Source: Acidobacteriota bacterium (GTDB taxonomy: Bacteria; Acidobacteriota; Terriglobia; Bryobacterales; Bryobacteraceae). From it: a stretch of 64,000 nt of DNA. The DNA lies in assembly GCA_029776225.1 (NCBI GenBank), contig JAKOTR010000035.1, positions 1 to 64,000 of the forward strand, given 5' to 3'. The notes under the pieces were generated by a model. That model saw only the letters and a program-made list of their open reading frames with translations, was not told the DNA's origin and made no database searches. This document shows, one piece after another, positions 28,312 through 37,011 of this stretch (its first letter is position 1; the number at the start of each line of letters is the position of its first letter). A program made the translations under genes and the position numbers.

Positions 28312-30201
28312 ATGAAGAGTGTCCAAGGCGCGGCGCTGTTGGCGGCCGCAATTCTTGTTGTATCCCCCATGGCGCACGCCTCGGCCCAAGACGGCCTGGC
28401 AGGCCTGGATCGCCTGGTGCGGCCAAAAGCCGGCCAGCCGGAGATTATGAAGGCGAGCGAGGTGAAGCCCGGAATGAAGGGCGTCGCCTGGACGGTGTTC
28501 GCCGGCACGGAACCGGAGCCCGTTCCCATAGAGATTATCGGATTGTGGCAGAACGCCTGGGGGCCGAAACAGGACGTCATACTGGCCAAGATGGGGGGCA
28601 AGGCGCTGCGCACGAACGTCGCGGGCGGCATGAGCGGAAGCCCCGTGTATATCGACGGCAAACTTGTCGGGGCGGTCGCTCTGCGGTTAAGCGTATTTTC
28701 GCCGGACGCCATCTGCGGCATCACGCCGATCGAGCTGATGCTCGAAATTAACGAATTCGACAACGCGCTGCCCACTGATGCGAAAACGCCCGACAAGGTT
28801 CGCGTGCAGGCTTCGCTGCCGCTGCCGGACGACATGATTGCCAAAGTAACGGCCGCGGGCGCATCTTTGAACTTCCCGGCGCAGAGCCCGGTCATGGTGC
28901 CCATCGAAACGCCGCTCACGTTTTCCGGCTTCCACCAGGAAGTGCTGCGCGAGTTCGCCCCGTTGTTCAATCAGCTCGGGCTCGTGGCGGTGCAGGGCGG
29001 CGCCAGCGGTCGGCTGGGAAGTCCAAAGCCGGCGCCGGGATGGGAGGAGGCGCTGCAGCCGGGCGACGCGGTGGCGGGCGTGCTGGTCTCCGGCGATATG
29101 AGCGTCACCGGCTTGGGCACCGTCACCTATAACGACGGCCGCCGCGTCCTGGCCTTCGGGCATTCCTTCTTCAACCTCGGCCCGGTGAAGATGCCGATGA
29201 GCAAGGGCGAGATCCTGTTCACCAACGCCTCGTCCTATCAACCGAACAAATTCGGCAACGCAACCGAAATCGTCGGCGCGTTGCATCAGGACAGGCACAG
29301 CGGCATCCTGGGCGTGCTCGGCGACGAGGCGGAGATGGTGCCCGTCACCGTGCGCGTGAGGTCGTTTGGCGAAGACAACACCATCCGCAGGCAGAAAGAT
29401 CTCCACTTCAACGTTTTCGTTCAGCAGAAATGGACGCCGTACCTGATGATGCTCACCCTGTACAACTCCATTTCCGGCCTGAACGACTACCGCGAGGAAT
29501 GCACCTACAGGATCAGCGGCAAAGTTGACTTGGACGGGCAGCAGCAGATGCTCGTCTCGACCATGGAAGCGCCGGGTGAGCTGCCTGTGCCGGCTCCGAT
29601 GGTGCTGGCGGGATGGTGGGGCGATAAGTTCAGCCGCCTGTTCTCCAACGCGGTCAAGACGCCGCGGCTCAAGCGGGTCGACGCTACGGTTGATCTGCTG
29701 CCCGAGCGCCGCATCGCCAGCATCGAGAACGCGTGGATTCCCGCCACCGAAGTGCGGCCTGGAGACCAGGTGCCTATTAAGGTGTTTCTGCGGCCCTACC
29801 GGGGACCGCGCATCGAGCGCACTTTCAATCTGAAAATCCCCGCCGGCCTGCCACGCGGCAACCATCGCATCCTGCTGAGCGACGCCGGAACGCTGAACCG
29901 CATGCAGACTGCGGCCGGCATGCTGAACCGGTACATCGACCTGCCGCAGGTAGTCTCCCTCATCAACCAGGAACGCAGCAACGACAAGCTCTACGTCTCG
30001 CTCGTCGAAGCCCGCCCAACCATCTACTACGACGATAAGACGCTGCCCAGCCTGCCGGCTTCCGTTCTCAACGTAATGCAGACCGGCCGTGTCTCCAGGC
30101 GGCCTTTCGCGATTTCCGGCGAGAGCGCCGTCGAACAGATGGCGATTCCCTTCGAATACGTCATCAGCGGAAGCTACGCCTTGGACGTAACGGTGAAGTA
30201 A
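28312..30201 (+). CDS. Secreted S55 (SpoIVB)-type protein with permuted halves
   Basis: Encodes 629 residues with a signal peptide (about 1-25). Residues 60-146 match the C-terminal half of the SpoIVB peptidase domain: VPIEIIGLWQNAWGPKQDVI, the serine motif GMSGSP (Ser108), then YIDGKLVGAV and GITPIELMLE. Residues 266-340 match the N-terminal half: GLGTVTYNDGRRVLAFGHSF with His284, and ALHQDRHSGILGVLGDEAE. In SpoIVB the His half precedes the Ser half, so the order here is reversed. No PDZ domain is present. About 290 further beta-rich residues follow. It may be a periplasmic serine peptidase or an inactive relative. It heads a likely two-gene operon with the beta-propeller gene. Confidence 0.78.
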   Translation: MKSVQGAALLAAAILVVSPMAHASAQDGLAGLDRLVRPKAGQPEIMKASEVKPGMKGVAWTVFAGTEPEPVPIEIIGLWQNAWGPKQDVILAKMGGKALRTNVAGGMSGSPVYIDGKLVGAVALRLSVFSPDAICGITPIELMLEINEFDNALPTDAKTPDKVRVQASLPLPDDMIAKVTAAGASLNFPAQSPVMVPIETPLTFSGFHQEVLREFAPLFNQLGLVAVQGGASGRLGSPKPAPGWEEALQPGDAVAGVLVSGDMSVTGLGTVTYNDGRRVLAFGHSFFNLGPVKMPMSKGEILFTNASSYQPNKFGNATEIVGALHQDRHSGILGVLGDEAEMVPVTVRVRSFGEDNTIRRQKDLHFNVFVQQKWTPYLMMLTLYNSISGLNDYREECTYRISGKVDLDGQQQMLVSTMEAPGELPVPAPMVLAGWWGDKFSRLFSNAVKTPRLKRVDATVDLLPERRIASIENAWIPATEVRPGDQVPIKVFLRPYRGPRIERTFNLKIPAGLPRGNHRILLSDAGTLNRMQTAAGMLNRYIDLPQVVSLINQERSNDKLYVSLVEARPTIYYDDKTLPSLPASVLNVMQTGRVSRRPFAISGESAVEQMAIPFEYVISGSYALDVTVK

Positions 30202-30221
30202 ACCTGAGTAGTAAATTTGAA

Positions 30222-32444
30222 ATGAAAAATCTCATTCGGCTTTTTGTAGCCATTCCGGCGGCCGCCCTCCTGCTTTCGGCTACCAACACCGAGATCTGGT
30301 CGCAAAGCGAATACGAGGATTTCACCAAGGGCAGCCTCAAGAAACTATCGGTATCGAGCGACGGCCGCATCACGCTTGCGCCGCGCTTCAAGGAAATCTT
30401 CGACAGCGCCTCCGTGTATCTCTGGGCGCTGGCGGAGGACTCCAAGGGGAACGTCTATGCAGGCGGCGGAGGCCCGGGCGGGCCCGGCGCGCGTGTGTAT
30501 CAAATCACGCCGGATGGCAAGAGCCAAACACTGGCGGAGTTCGAGGACCTCGAGGTCCATGCCATTGCCGTGGACAAGCACGACCGCGTGTATGCCGCCA
30601 CCTCCCCCGACGGCAAAGTCTACCGCCTGTCTCCAAAGGGGGAGCCCGAAGTCTTTTTCGACCCGAAAACCAAGTACATCTGGGGGATGGCGTTCAATAG
30701 CAAGGGCGAGCTGTTCATCGCTACGGGAGATCGCGGCGAGATCTACCGCGTGTCGCCGGACGGCAAGGGCGGCGTTTTTTACAAGACCGCCGAGACTCAC
30801 GCGCGGTCGCTCGCCATCGACCCGCAGGACAACCTGATCGTCGGCACCGAACCGGGAGGGCTGATTATACGTGTCGCGCCCAACGGCGCCGGTTTCGTGC
30901 TCTACCAGGCGCCGAAACGCGAGATTACGTCGGTGGCGGTCGCCAAGAACGGCGCAATCTATGCGGTGGGCATTGGAAACAAGACCGCTCAGGCGCCGCT
31001 GACCACCGTGCCTTCGACGCGCCCGCCCGCGCAGCAGCCGGTCACCACACCAACCGCGCCCCCGACGCAGGTGCAGCAGCCCCGTACCGTAACGCAGACG
31101 GCGCCGGTAACGGCCCAGCAGACCGTGAGCACCCCCTCCATTCCCGGCGGATCCGAAGTCTACCGCATCGAGCCGGACGGCTTGCCGCTCAAGGTGTGGA
31201 GCCACACGCGCGATATCGCCTATGCCATCGCATTTGACTCCGAAGGCAGACCGCTCATCGGCACCGGCAACAAAGGGACGGTGTATCGTCTGGATTCCGA
31301 TCGGGTGTATACCGAACTGCTGAAGGTGCCGCCTACGCAGGTCACCTTCCTCTTTGCGGGCCGCGGCGGCAAGCTTTACGCGGCCACCGGAAACGTGGGC
31401 AAAGTCTACCAGATCGGCCCCGGGTTGGAAGAGGAAGGCACGCTCGAAAGCGACATCTTCGACGCCAAGCTGTTCTCGCGCTGGGGAAGAATCTCTTTCC
31501 GCGGTAAGGCGAATCAAGGGCGCATTGAGATCGAAACCCGGAGCGGCAATATGGACCGCCCCGAGCAGGATTGGAGTCCGTGGTCGGCCCCCATCACCTC
31601 GCCCGAAGGCGCCGAGGTAACGTCGCCGCCGGCGCGTTTCATCCAGTGGCGCGTGCGCCTGTCGGCGTCCCCGGCGGGCGACTCTCCGGTCGTGGAATCC
31701 GTCGATCTCGCTTACATGAGCCGCAACGTACCGCCGGTTTTGCAGGCAGTGGAGATTACCCCGGCAAATTACCGCTTCCCGCCGCAAACGGTTGTGTCGA
31801 ACCCAAGCGCGCGGAACATCACTCTGCCGCCGATCGGACGAACCTCCCGCCAGTCCACGCCTTCTACCAGCCCGGGCTCGTCGACGGTGTCGATGAACTA
31901 CGCTAAAGGCTACATCGGCGCGCGCTGGGCGGCTTCGGACCAGAACGGCGACGACCTCATCTTTACCCTGGAAATCCGCGGCGAGGGTGAAACCGAGTGG
32001 AAGCTTCTCAAAGACAAGCTCACCGAGAGCCGCTTCAGTTGGGATTCCACGGCGTTCCCGGACGGCGAGTACCGCCTGCGCGTCACCGCCTCAGACTCTC
32101 CATCGAACCCCGTGGGGCAGGCGCTGTCGGCTGAGCTGGTCAGCGAACCCTTCCTGATCGACAACACGCCGCCGGCAATCACCGGCCTGACCGCCTCCAT
32201 AGTGAACGGGAATCTCAGGGTCGCGTTCCGGGCGTCCGATGCGCTGAGCATCATTCAGCGGGCCGAGATTTCTGTGAACGGCGGGGAATGGACCGTGGTG
32301 GATCCGGTCACCAAACTTTCCGATTCGCGGCGGGAAGACTACGAGGTGGTGCTGCCCGCGCCCCCGGGGCGCGAACACACCGTTGCCGTGCGTGTGGCCG
32401 ACGAGTACGAGAACGAATCGGTGGCCAAGGCCGTCGTGCGATAG
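30222..32444 (+). CDS. Secreted beta-propeller protein with Pro/Thr-rich insert
   Basis: Encodes 740 residues beginning with a signal peptide. Residues 60-420 hold repeats of about 40-45 residues of the form 'x-A-x-D-x-G-x-x-Y-A-A-T-x-x-G-x-V-Y-R-x' (VHAIAVDKHDRVYAATSPDG, WGMAFNSKGELFIATGDRGE), consistent with a seven-bladed SMP-30/NHL-like propeller. A low-complexity Pro/Thr/Gln insert (256-308) splits the blades. The C-terminal third has beta-sandwich segments and an Ig-like stretch (TPPAITGLTASIVNGN). Its start is 20 bases after the S55-type gene, so both are likely made and exported together. Function is unknown. Confidence 0.72.
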   Translation: MKNLIRLFVAIPAAALLLSATNTEIWSQSEYEDFTKGSLKKLSVSSDGRITLAPRFKEIFDSASVYLWALAEDSKGNVYAGGGGPGGPGARVYQITPDGKSQTLAEFEDLEVHAIAVDKHDRVYAATSPDGKVYRLSPKGEPEVFFDPKTKYIWGMAFNSKGELFIATGDRGEIYRVSPDGKGGVFYKTAETHARSLAIDPQDNLIVGTEPGGLIIRVAPNGAGFVLYQAPKREITSVAVAKNGAIYAVGIGNKTAQAPLTTVPSTRPPAQQPVTTPTAPPTQVQQPRTVTQTAPVTAQQTVSTPSIPGGSEVYRIEPDGLPLKVWSHTRDIAYAIAFDSEGRPLIGTGNKGTVYRLDSDRVYTELLKVPPTQVTFLFAGRGGKLYAATGNVGKVYQIGPGLEEEGTLESDIFDAKLFSRWGRISFRGKANQGRIEIETRSGNMDRPEQDWSPWSAPITSPEGAEVTSPPARFIQWRVRLSASPAGDSPVVESVDLAYMSRNVPPVLQAVEITPANYRFPPQTVVSNPSARNITLPPIGRTSRQSTPSTSPGSSTVSMNYAKGYIGARWAASDQNGDDLIFTLEIRGEGETEWKLLKDKLTESRFSWDSTAFPDGEYRLRVTASDSPSNPVGQALSAELVSEPFLIDNTPPAITGLTASIVNGNLRVAFRASDALSIIQRAEISVNGGEWTVVDPVTKLSDSRREDYEVVLPAPPGREHTVAVRVADEYENESVAKAVVR

Positions 32445-32549
32445 CGCCCGGCTCAGGATGATCTTTCGCCTTCGGGTGGGTTAGAATCAGAGGATCACAC
32501 CCGTTCGCGCTCACCATTTGTGTGCGAACCTGCTGAAGTAAACCCGGAA

Positions 32550-33758
32550 ATGGCCACAAAAGAGACGAAAAACCGCCGGCGCGGCGAAGAGCGCTCGGAA
32601 GCGCCGGACCGGATGAGAAAGAAAAACTGCCCGGGCCGGGATAAGTACCTGGCCGGCAAAAGAATTCTGCCCAAAAATCTACGCGGCAAGGAGAAGCTTT
32701 CCGATCTCGTCGAGGAGACATTTCTCGCCTACAACTCGGCGCGGCTGCGGGAAGGCTGCCGGTTGTTCGTCGAGAAAATGCTCAAGCCGGACGTGACGAT
32801 CGGCATGACGCTGTCGGGCGCACTCACGCCGGCCGGTCTGGGCTGCTCGTGTGTGGTTCCGCTGATCAAGGCGGGCTTTGTGGACTGGATCGTGTCGACG
32901 GGCGCGAACCTCTATCACGATCTCCACTTCGCGCTGAACCAGGCCGTGAGGGTGGGCGACTTCAGAATCGATGATACGGAGCTGCGGAAGAACGAAATCG
33001 TCCGCATTTACGACGTTTTGATCAAGGCCGATTGCTTGCTGGCGACCGACAAGTTCCTGCGCGACACCCTGGCGCAGCCCGAGTTTCAAGAAGAAATGGG
33101 CACGGCCGAATTGCACTACCGTCTGGGCAGGTATGCCGCCGAATTGGAGCGCAAGGCCGGGCTCAAGGACGTTTCCATCCTCGCCGCCGCATACCGCGCC
33201 GGAGTCCCCTGCTACACGTCCTCGCCCGGCGATTCCAGCATCGGAATGAACGTGGCCAGCCTGGAGTTGCGCGGCAGCAAACTTCGCATTAACCCCTCGA
33301 TCGACGTCAACGAGACCGCCGCTATCGTGCTTGCGGCCAAGCGCTCCGGCGGCAAGAGCGCCGTGGTGCTGTGGGGCGGCGGCAGCCCGAAAAACTTCAT
33401 GTTGCAGACCGAGCCGCAGCTTCAGGAAGTCCTCGGCATCCAGGAAGTCGGCCAGGACTATTTCTTCCAGGTGACCGACGCGCGCCCGGACACCGGCGGA
33501 CTGAGCGGCGCCACGCCAAGCGAGGCCGTAAGCTGGGGGAAAGTCGATCCGGCGAGCCTGCCCGACACGGTGGTCTGCTACACTGACACAACCATCGCCA
33601 TGCCGATTTTCACCCACTACGCGCTGGCGAAGCACAAACCGCGCAAGCTGCGGCGCCTATACGATCAACGGGCCACGCTGGTGAAAGCCCTCGCCAGGGA
33701 GTATTTCCGTGAAAATAAGTTGAAAATGCTCGACGGGTCCGCGCCGGATCTCGACTGA
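32550..33758 (+). CDS. Deoxyhypusine synthase-family protein
   Basis: Encodes about 402 residues (or 412 from a GTG at 32520). The core matches deoxyhypusine synthase/homospermidine-synthase-like enzymes: [68 protein letters not shown], and [11 protein letters not shown] with the catalytic-type Lys281 (numbered from the ATG). A basic N-terminal tail precedes the domain. Eukaryotic DHS uses spermidine and NAD to modify eIF5A. Bacteria lack eIF5A, and bacterial relatives can make homospermidine, so a polyamine product is plausible. The membrane protein with a spermidine-synthase domain is some 7 kb away and may be unrelated. Confidence 0.85.
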   Translation: MATKETKNRRRGEERSEAPDRMRKKNCPGRDKYLAGKRILPKNLRGKEKLSDLVEETFLAYNSARLREGCRLFVEKMLKPDVTIGMTLSGALTPAGLGCSCVVPLIKAGFVDWIVSTGANLYHDLHFALNQAVRVGDFRIDDTELRKNEIVRIYDVLIKADCLLATDKFLRDTLAQPEFQEEMGTAELHYRLGRYAAELERKAGLKDVSILAAAYRAGVPCYTSSPGDSSIGMNVASLELRGSKLRINPSIDVNETAAIVLAAKRSGGKSAVVLWGGGSPKNFMLQTEPQLQEVLGIQEVGQDYFFQVTDARPDTGGLSGATPSEAVSWGKVDPASLPDTVVCYTDTTIAMPIFTHYALAKHKPRKLRRLYDQRATLVKALAREYFRENKLKMLDGSAPDLD

Positions 33759-33780
33759 ATTCGGTAGACGAAGGGCGGCC

Positions 33781-34338
33781 TCAGGCGTCTTTTTCGGCCG
33801 CAGCCTCTACTTCCTGTTTCTTTTGGAGAAAGAGCTCTTTGGCGCAAATTTTAATGGCGCGCAGATCCTCGGCGCTGACTCCCATTTCCACCGCTACCTG
33901 CTCGACCGGCTGCTCCAGGACGTAAAAGCGCGTCAGCGCCTCGCGCTCGAGCGCCGGCAAAGATTCCAGCACTTCTCGCATCGCCCGGACCGAATCCGGG
34001 CTGTCCTGGCGGAGGGAAAGGGGAGCCGGTTCGATGTGGCGGGCCATCCGCGCCTGCAAAATCTCGCGCACAAAAGCCGGCAATTCGTCCGGATTGCGAA
34101 GGCTGTTCCGCCGAATTCCTTCGATCACGTCCTGAAGCGTCTCGCGAACGCGCTCATCGACCCCCTCGGGGCCGATGCGCCTTCGAATCAGCAGTCGCAG
34201 CCCTGGGGACAACAGCCGGGAAAGTTCGCTGATAGCGCTTTCGTCGGCCGCGCCCACGCGCTCCAAGAGTTCCTGGCTAACGGCCCCTTTCAGGGGCTTT
34301 TCCCCGAAACGCTTCGGCTGCGCGGTCTCGTCGGTCAT
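33781..34338 (-). CDS. RNA polymerase sigma factor, ECF-like
   Basis: Encodes 185 residues, starting at ATG 34338 where GGAGGGG precedes by five bases. A region 2-like segment (ISELSRLLSPGLRLLIRRRI) and a region 4-like helix-turn-helix (RFYVLEQPVEQVAVEMGVSA) match the ECF class, but the region 2 consensus is weak. The gene downstream on the plus strand is separate. A small zinc-finger protein gene of the same strand lies upstream (34602-34823) and may be its regulator. The stop lies 22 bases from the convergent DHS-like gene. Confidence 0.72.
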   Translation of the reverse strand: MTDETAQPKRFGEKPLKGAVSQELLERVGAADESAISELSRLLSPGLRLLIRRRIGPEGVDERVRETLQDVIEGIRRNSLRNPDELPAFVREILQARMARHIEPAPLSLRQDSPDSVRAMREVLESLPALEREALTRFYVLEQPVEQVAVEMGVSAEDLRAIKICAKELFLQKKQEVEAAAEKDA

Positions 34339-34601
34339 CTCCCCTCCACTCCGGTTAACGAATGCGCACAGAGATATTGTCGTACATTGACCCCGGAATG
34401 TAACCTTTTTACGAGGGTGGAAATACCTCATTCGTACTATTCGGATTTGCGTTGGTTCTATTCCCAGTAGTCAGTTATCACCACTTCTGCGGGTATCAGG
34501 TGATTACGCGGCGCCGGGTGGCCCCCATGCGTGCCGGATTAAAAAAAATTGCACTGCATTGGGAGGGGTGTAAAGAAGGTGAAAGCGCCCTAATACCAGT
34601 A

Positions 34602-34823
34602 TTACCTCTGGTACTTTTTGAGGGCGGCCACGAACTCGTAGGCCAATTCCGCCTTTTCGGCACATTCGGGGCACTGGAGAAAATGTTCTTCGAAAACCTC
34701 GGCCTGCGCCTCCGTGAGCCTGCCGAGCACATAGAGATCCGCCACTTCCGAAGCGTCGGCCGGGCACCGGCCAGCGGACAATTCCAGCGCTCGCTTCCCT
34801 TGAGTTCCAGAGGATGGGCTCAT
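34602..34823 (-). CDS. Small zinc-finger (zf-HC2/ZAS) protein, putative soluble anti-sigma factor
   Basis: Encodes 73 residues. EEHFLQCPECAEKAEL carries a His47-x3-Cys51-x2-Cys54 site, as in the zinc-binding anti-sigma (ZAS) domain. No membrane helix follows, so it would be a soluble regulator. The stop overlaps a small inverted repeat (TACCAG/CTGGTA). Position ahead of the ECF-like sigma gene suggests a pair, but a 263-base gap means co-transcription is uncertain. Confidence 0.62.
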   Translation of the reverse strand: MSPSSGTQGKRALELSAGRCPADASEVADLYVLGRLTEAQAEVFEEHFLQCPECAEKAELAYEFVAALKKYQR

Positions 34824-35318
34824 GGCTGTTCGCTCCTTGTTCCGGTCTTACACCCGTTTTGGGCCTCGAACTCTTTTGGCCGATCAATCCCTCGCAGTTC
34901 AGGGGCCAAAAAATTTAGCGCAGAATCCCAAGTATCCAGGTCCGAATTGTAATGACTAGGTAGATTCTACACGGAAAAATTTACTCTGGGCAATCCCGAA
35001 TTTGTGAAATTGGTACCGTGCGGCCAGGAGTCCGCTCGCTATGGCCGGCGCCGGCGCGAGTTTTTTCGGCCCATCGCTGGGCGGGATTGGGACAAAAACC
35101 GGCTTATTAAGGGACTGTTGTTTTCAGGATTCGCTTTTCGCTTGCTTGCTTTTGTGAATACAGGCGATCCAGTTCAAGCGGTCGTGCTGCATAAGCCGGA
35201 ATTACCGCACGGCACGCGCTCTGCTGAACAGCGTCTGGTGAATAGCCGCGTTGGGGGGAGGTGCGGACCTGCCGGTGCGCCGCGGCGGCCCCTGGAGGCC
35301 GCCCGGCGAGAAGCTGTG
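34824..35318. other. Intergenic region, no gene seen
   Basis: The 495 bases between the small zinc-finger gene and ahpD hold no convincing coding sequence. The only structure I can point to is a strong GC-rich hairpin at 35284-35303 (arms GGCGGCC/GGCCGCC, loop CCTGGA) just beyond the ahpD stop, reading on the minus strand. It lacks a U run. Confidence 0.5.
35284..35303 (-). terminator. GC-rich hairpin downstream of ahpD
   Basis: Seven-base perfect stem GGCGGCC/GGCCGCC around a six-base loop, 16 bases past the ahpD stop on the minus strand. There is no T run after it, so it could stabilise the mRNA 3' end rather than terminate transcription. Confidence 0.3.
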
Positions 35319-35870
35319 TCAGGCGGCGAAGGTCGGGCTGGGGATGCGTTCGAGCTCGAGAGTGGCCGCCAGGGCGTGGATCACCGCGGCGATGCGCACG
35401 CTTGCCAGGATGGTTTCCTCGCTGACGCCTTTTTCCCGCAGCACGCGCTCGTGCGAGCCCACGCAGGCCTGGCAGTTGTTGATTGCCGAGACCGCCAGGC
35501 ACCACAGCTCGAAGTCCACCGGGTCGCCGCCGTGGCTGCGGATCACCTGCATGCGCAAGCGGGCGGGAATCGTGCTGTACTTTTCGTTGTTTACCAGGTG
35601 CAGGAAGCGGTAGTAGACGTTGTTCATCCCCATGATGGCGGCCGCGGCCTTCGCGGCGCGCAGCGCCTCCGGGGAGAGATGCGCCGCGGCTTCTTCGAGG
35701 ATGGCGGCGCTCAACTCCGCATTCCTGGAGGCGGCCGCCGCGGCAACGGCGGTCCCCCAGGCCTGCTGTTCGGTCAACTCGGGCTGCCGCAGAACGTTGG
35801 ACAGGTTCAGGCGCAAGTCCTTCGCGTAGTCTGGCAACCCGGCTAACAGCGTCTCGAGATTCATGGTCAC
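35319..35870 (-). CDS. ahpD: Alkylhydroperoxidase AhpD family protein
   Basis: Encodes 183 residues. The active-site segment NNCQACVGSHERVL has the CxxC plus downstream His of AhpD/CMD-family proteins, preceded by ELWCLAVSAI. AhpD reduces the peroxiredoxin AhpC in some bacteria by cycling this CxxC. The gene begins with a GTG that overlaps the ahpC stop by four bases (GTGA), so the two are translationally coupled, as in actinobacterial ahpCD operons. Confidence 0.93.
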   Translation of the reverse strand: MTMNLETLLAGLPDYAKDLRLNLSNVLRQPELTEQQAWGTAVAAAAASRNAELSAAILEEAAAHLSPEALRAAKAAAAIMGMNNVYYRFLHLVNNEKYSTIPARLRMQVIRSHGGDPVDFELWCLAVSAINNCQACVGSHERVLREKGVSEETILASVRIAAVIHALAATLELERIPSPTFAA

Positions 35871-36409
35871 ACCGCAGCGGAGAGAACGGCTTCGCCCTTC
35901 TTCCAGTTGCAGGGGCAGAGCTCGTCGGTCTGCAGAGCGTCGAGAACGCGGAGCACTTCCTCGGGGCTGCGGCCCACCGAGAGATCGGTCACGTAAGCGA
36001 AACGGATGATGCCGTCGGGGTCAACCAGGAAGGTGGCCCGCTGCGCGACACCCGCGTTGGGGTCGAGAATGCCCAGCGCCGAGCTCAGCTCGCGCTTGAC
36101 ATCGGCCAGCATGGGGAAGGGCACGTCTTTCAGGTCCTCGTTGTGCTGCCGCCAGGCGAGGTGAACGAATTCGGAGTCGACGCTCGCGCCCAGAATCTGG
36201 CAGTCGCGATCGGCAAACTCCTTGTTCAAACGGGCAAAGCCGACGATCTCAGTGGGACACACGAAGGTGAAGTCCTTCGGCCAGAAGAAATAAAGCTTCC
36301 ACTTGCCGGGGTAGTCCTTGTCGGTGATGGTCGCAAACGCCTTGCCCTTTTCGGTGCTGACGGTGGCGGTCACAGAAAATTCGGGGAATCGGTTACCAAC
36401 TCCAAGCAT
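35867..36409 (-). CDS. ahpC: Peroxiredoxin AhpC (mycobacterial AhpC-type)
   Basis: Encodes 180 residues, started at ATG 36409 with AGGAG before it. The peroxidatic cysteine sits in FVCPTEIVGF (Cys51), with the typical catalytic segment WPKDFTFVCPTE. Near the C terminus DELCPCNWKKGE gives the CxC pair that, in mycobacterial AhpC, takes part in reduction by AhpD. It reduces hydrogen peroxide and organic peroxides in the cytoplasm. It is first in an ahpC-ahpD operon and lies near perR, which plausibly controls it. Confidence 0.94.
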   Translation of the reverse strand: MLGVGNRFPEFSVTATVSTEKGKAFATITDKDYPGKWKLYFFWPKDFTFVCPTEIVGFARLNKEFADRDCQILGASVDSEFVHLAWRQHNEDLKDVPFPMLADVKRELSSALGILDPNAGVAQRATFLVDPDGIIRFAYVTDLSVGRSPEEVLRVLDALQTDELCPCNWKKGEAVLSAAV

Positions 36410-36455
36410 CCATTTTCTCCTCTGTAAATATTGCATTCATTTTTATTTGCGGCGT

Positions 36456-36476
36456 GTTAGCGCCGTTTTGTCTAAC
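36456..36476. promoter_or_regulatory. Inverted repeat upstream of ahpC, possible operator
   Basis: GTTAG and CTAAC arms are separated by 11 bases, about 47 bases before the ahpC start codon. It resembles but does not match the perR-start palindrome at 37014-37030. It could be a promoter element or a regulator site. Confidence 0.25.
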
Positions 36477-36585
36477 CACGATATTTGGATGCGGAAAGGG
36501 CGGTTCAGGAAGCGGGAAAATACGCCCGGTTTCCACATCCGGTCTCAACCGTCACGAATACGGTTGAATCTTGAAAAGCGACTTC

Positions 36586-37011
36586 TTAGCCATTCGATCC
36601 CTCCGCATTCCGGGCGCACGAGGCGCACAGTCCCCGCATCAGAACTTCGCAGTCATACACGCGGCGGCCTTTGAGAACGGAACGCTGCGGCACGGGCGGC
36701 CGGGCGATCCATTCCACGTCTTCGATAACGCCGCAGTTTTCACACAGGAAATGGCCGTGCCATTCCCGGTTGGCGTCATAACGTGCCGGACCGCCGTCCA
36801 CGTGGATTTCCCGCACCAGGCCGGCGCGCACCAGGGCATGAACGGCGTTGTACACCGTGGCCCGCGAGGAGCGCGGATCGTCCTGGTTGATGCCGCGATA
36901 GATTTCCTCGGCGGTAGCGTGCCCGGGATGCTCGGCCAGGTAACGGTAGACGGCGTAACGCTGCGGGGTGGACCGCAGGCCGCGCCGCCGGAAGGGATTC
37001 GAATCATTCAA
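36586..37011 (-). CDS. perR: Fur-family regulator, PerR-like
   Basis: Encodes 141 residues: winged-helix region TPQRYAVYRYLAEH and SSRATVYNAVHALVRAGLVR, followed by the metal-binding domain. Cys90-Cys93 (CENC) and Cys129-Cys132 (CASC) form the structural zinc site. Residue Asp79 in ARYDANREWHGHF corresponds to the PerR aspartate where Fur has glutamate, which supports a peroxide sensor. The start is TTG at 37011, immediately after an in-frame TAA; no ATG or GTG exists before the domain. It neighbours ahpCD, which PerR regulates in other bacteria. The operator candidate lies at the start codon. Confidence 0.88.
   Translation of the reverse strand: MNDSNPFRRRGLRSTPQRYAVYRYLAEHPGHATAEEIYRGINQDDPRSSRATVYNAVHALVRAGLVREIHVDGGPARYDANREWHGHFLCENCGVIEDVEWIARPPVPQRSVLKGRRVYDCEVLMRGLCASCARNAEGSNG

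Noticed and set aside
28687-29865. Long minus-strand frame antisense to the S55-type gene
   Set aside because: Low-complexity, His/Arg-rich, no start signal; the plus-strand gene has a signal peptide and family motifs.
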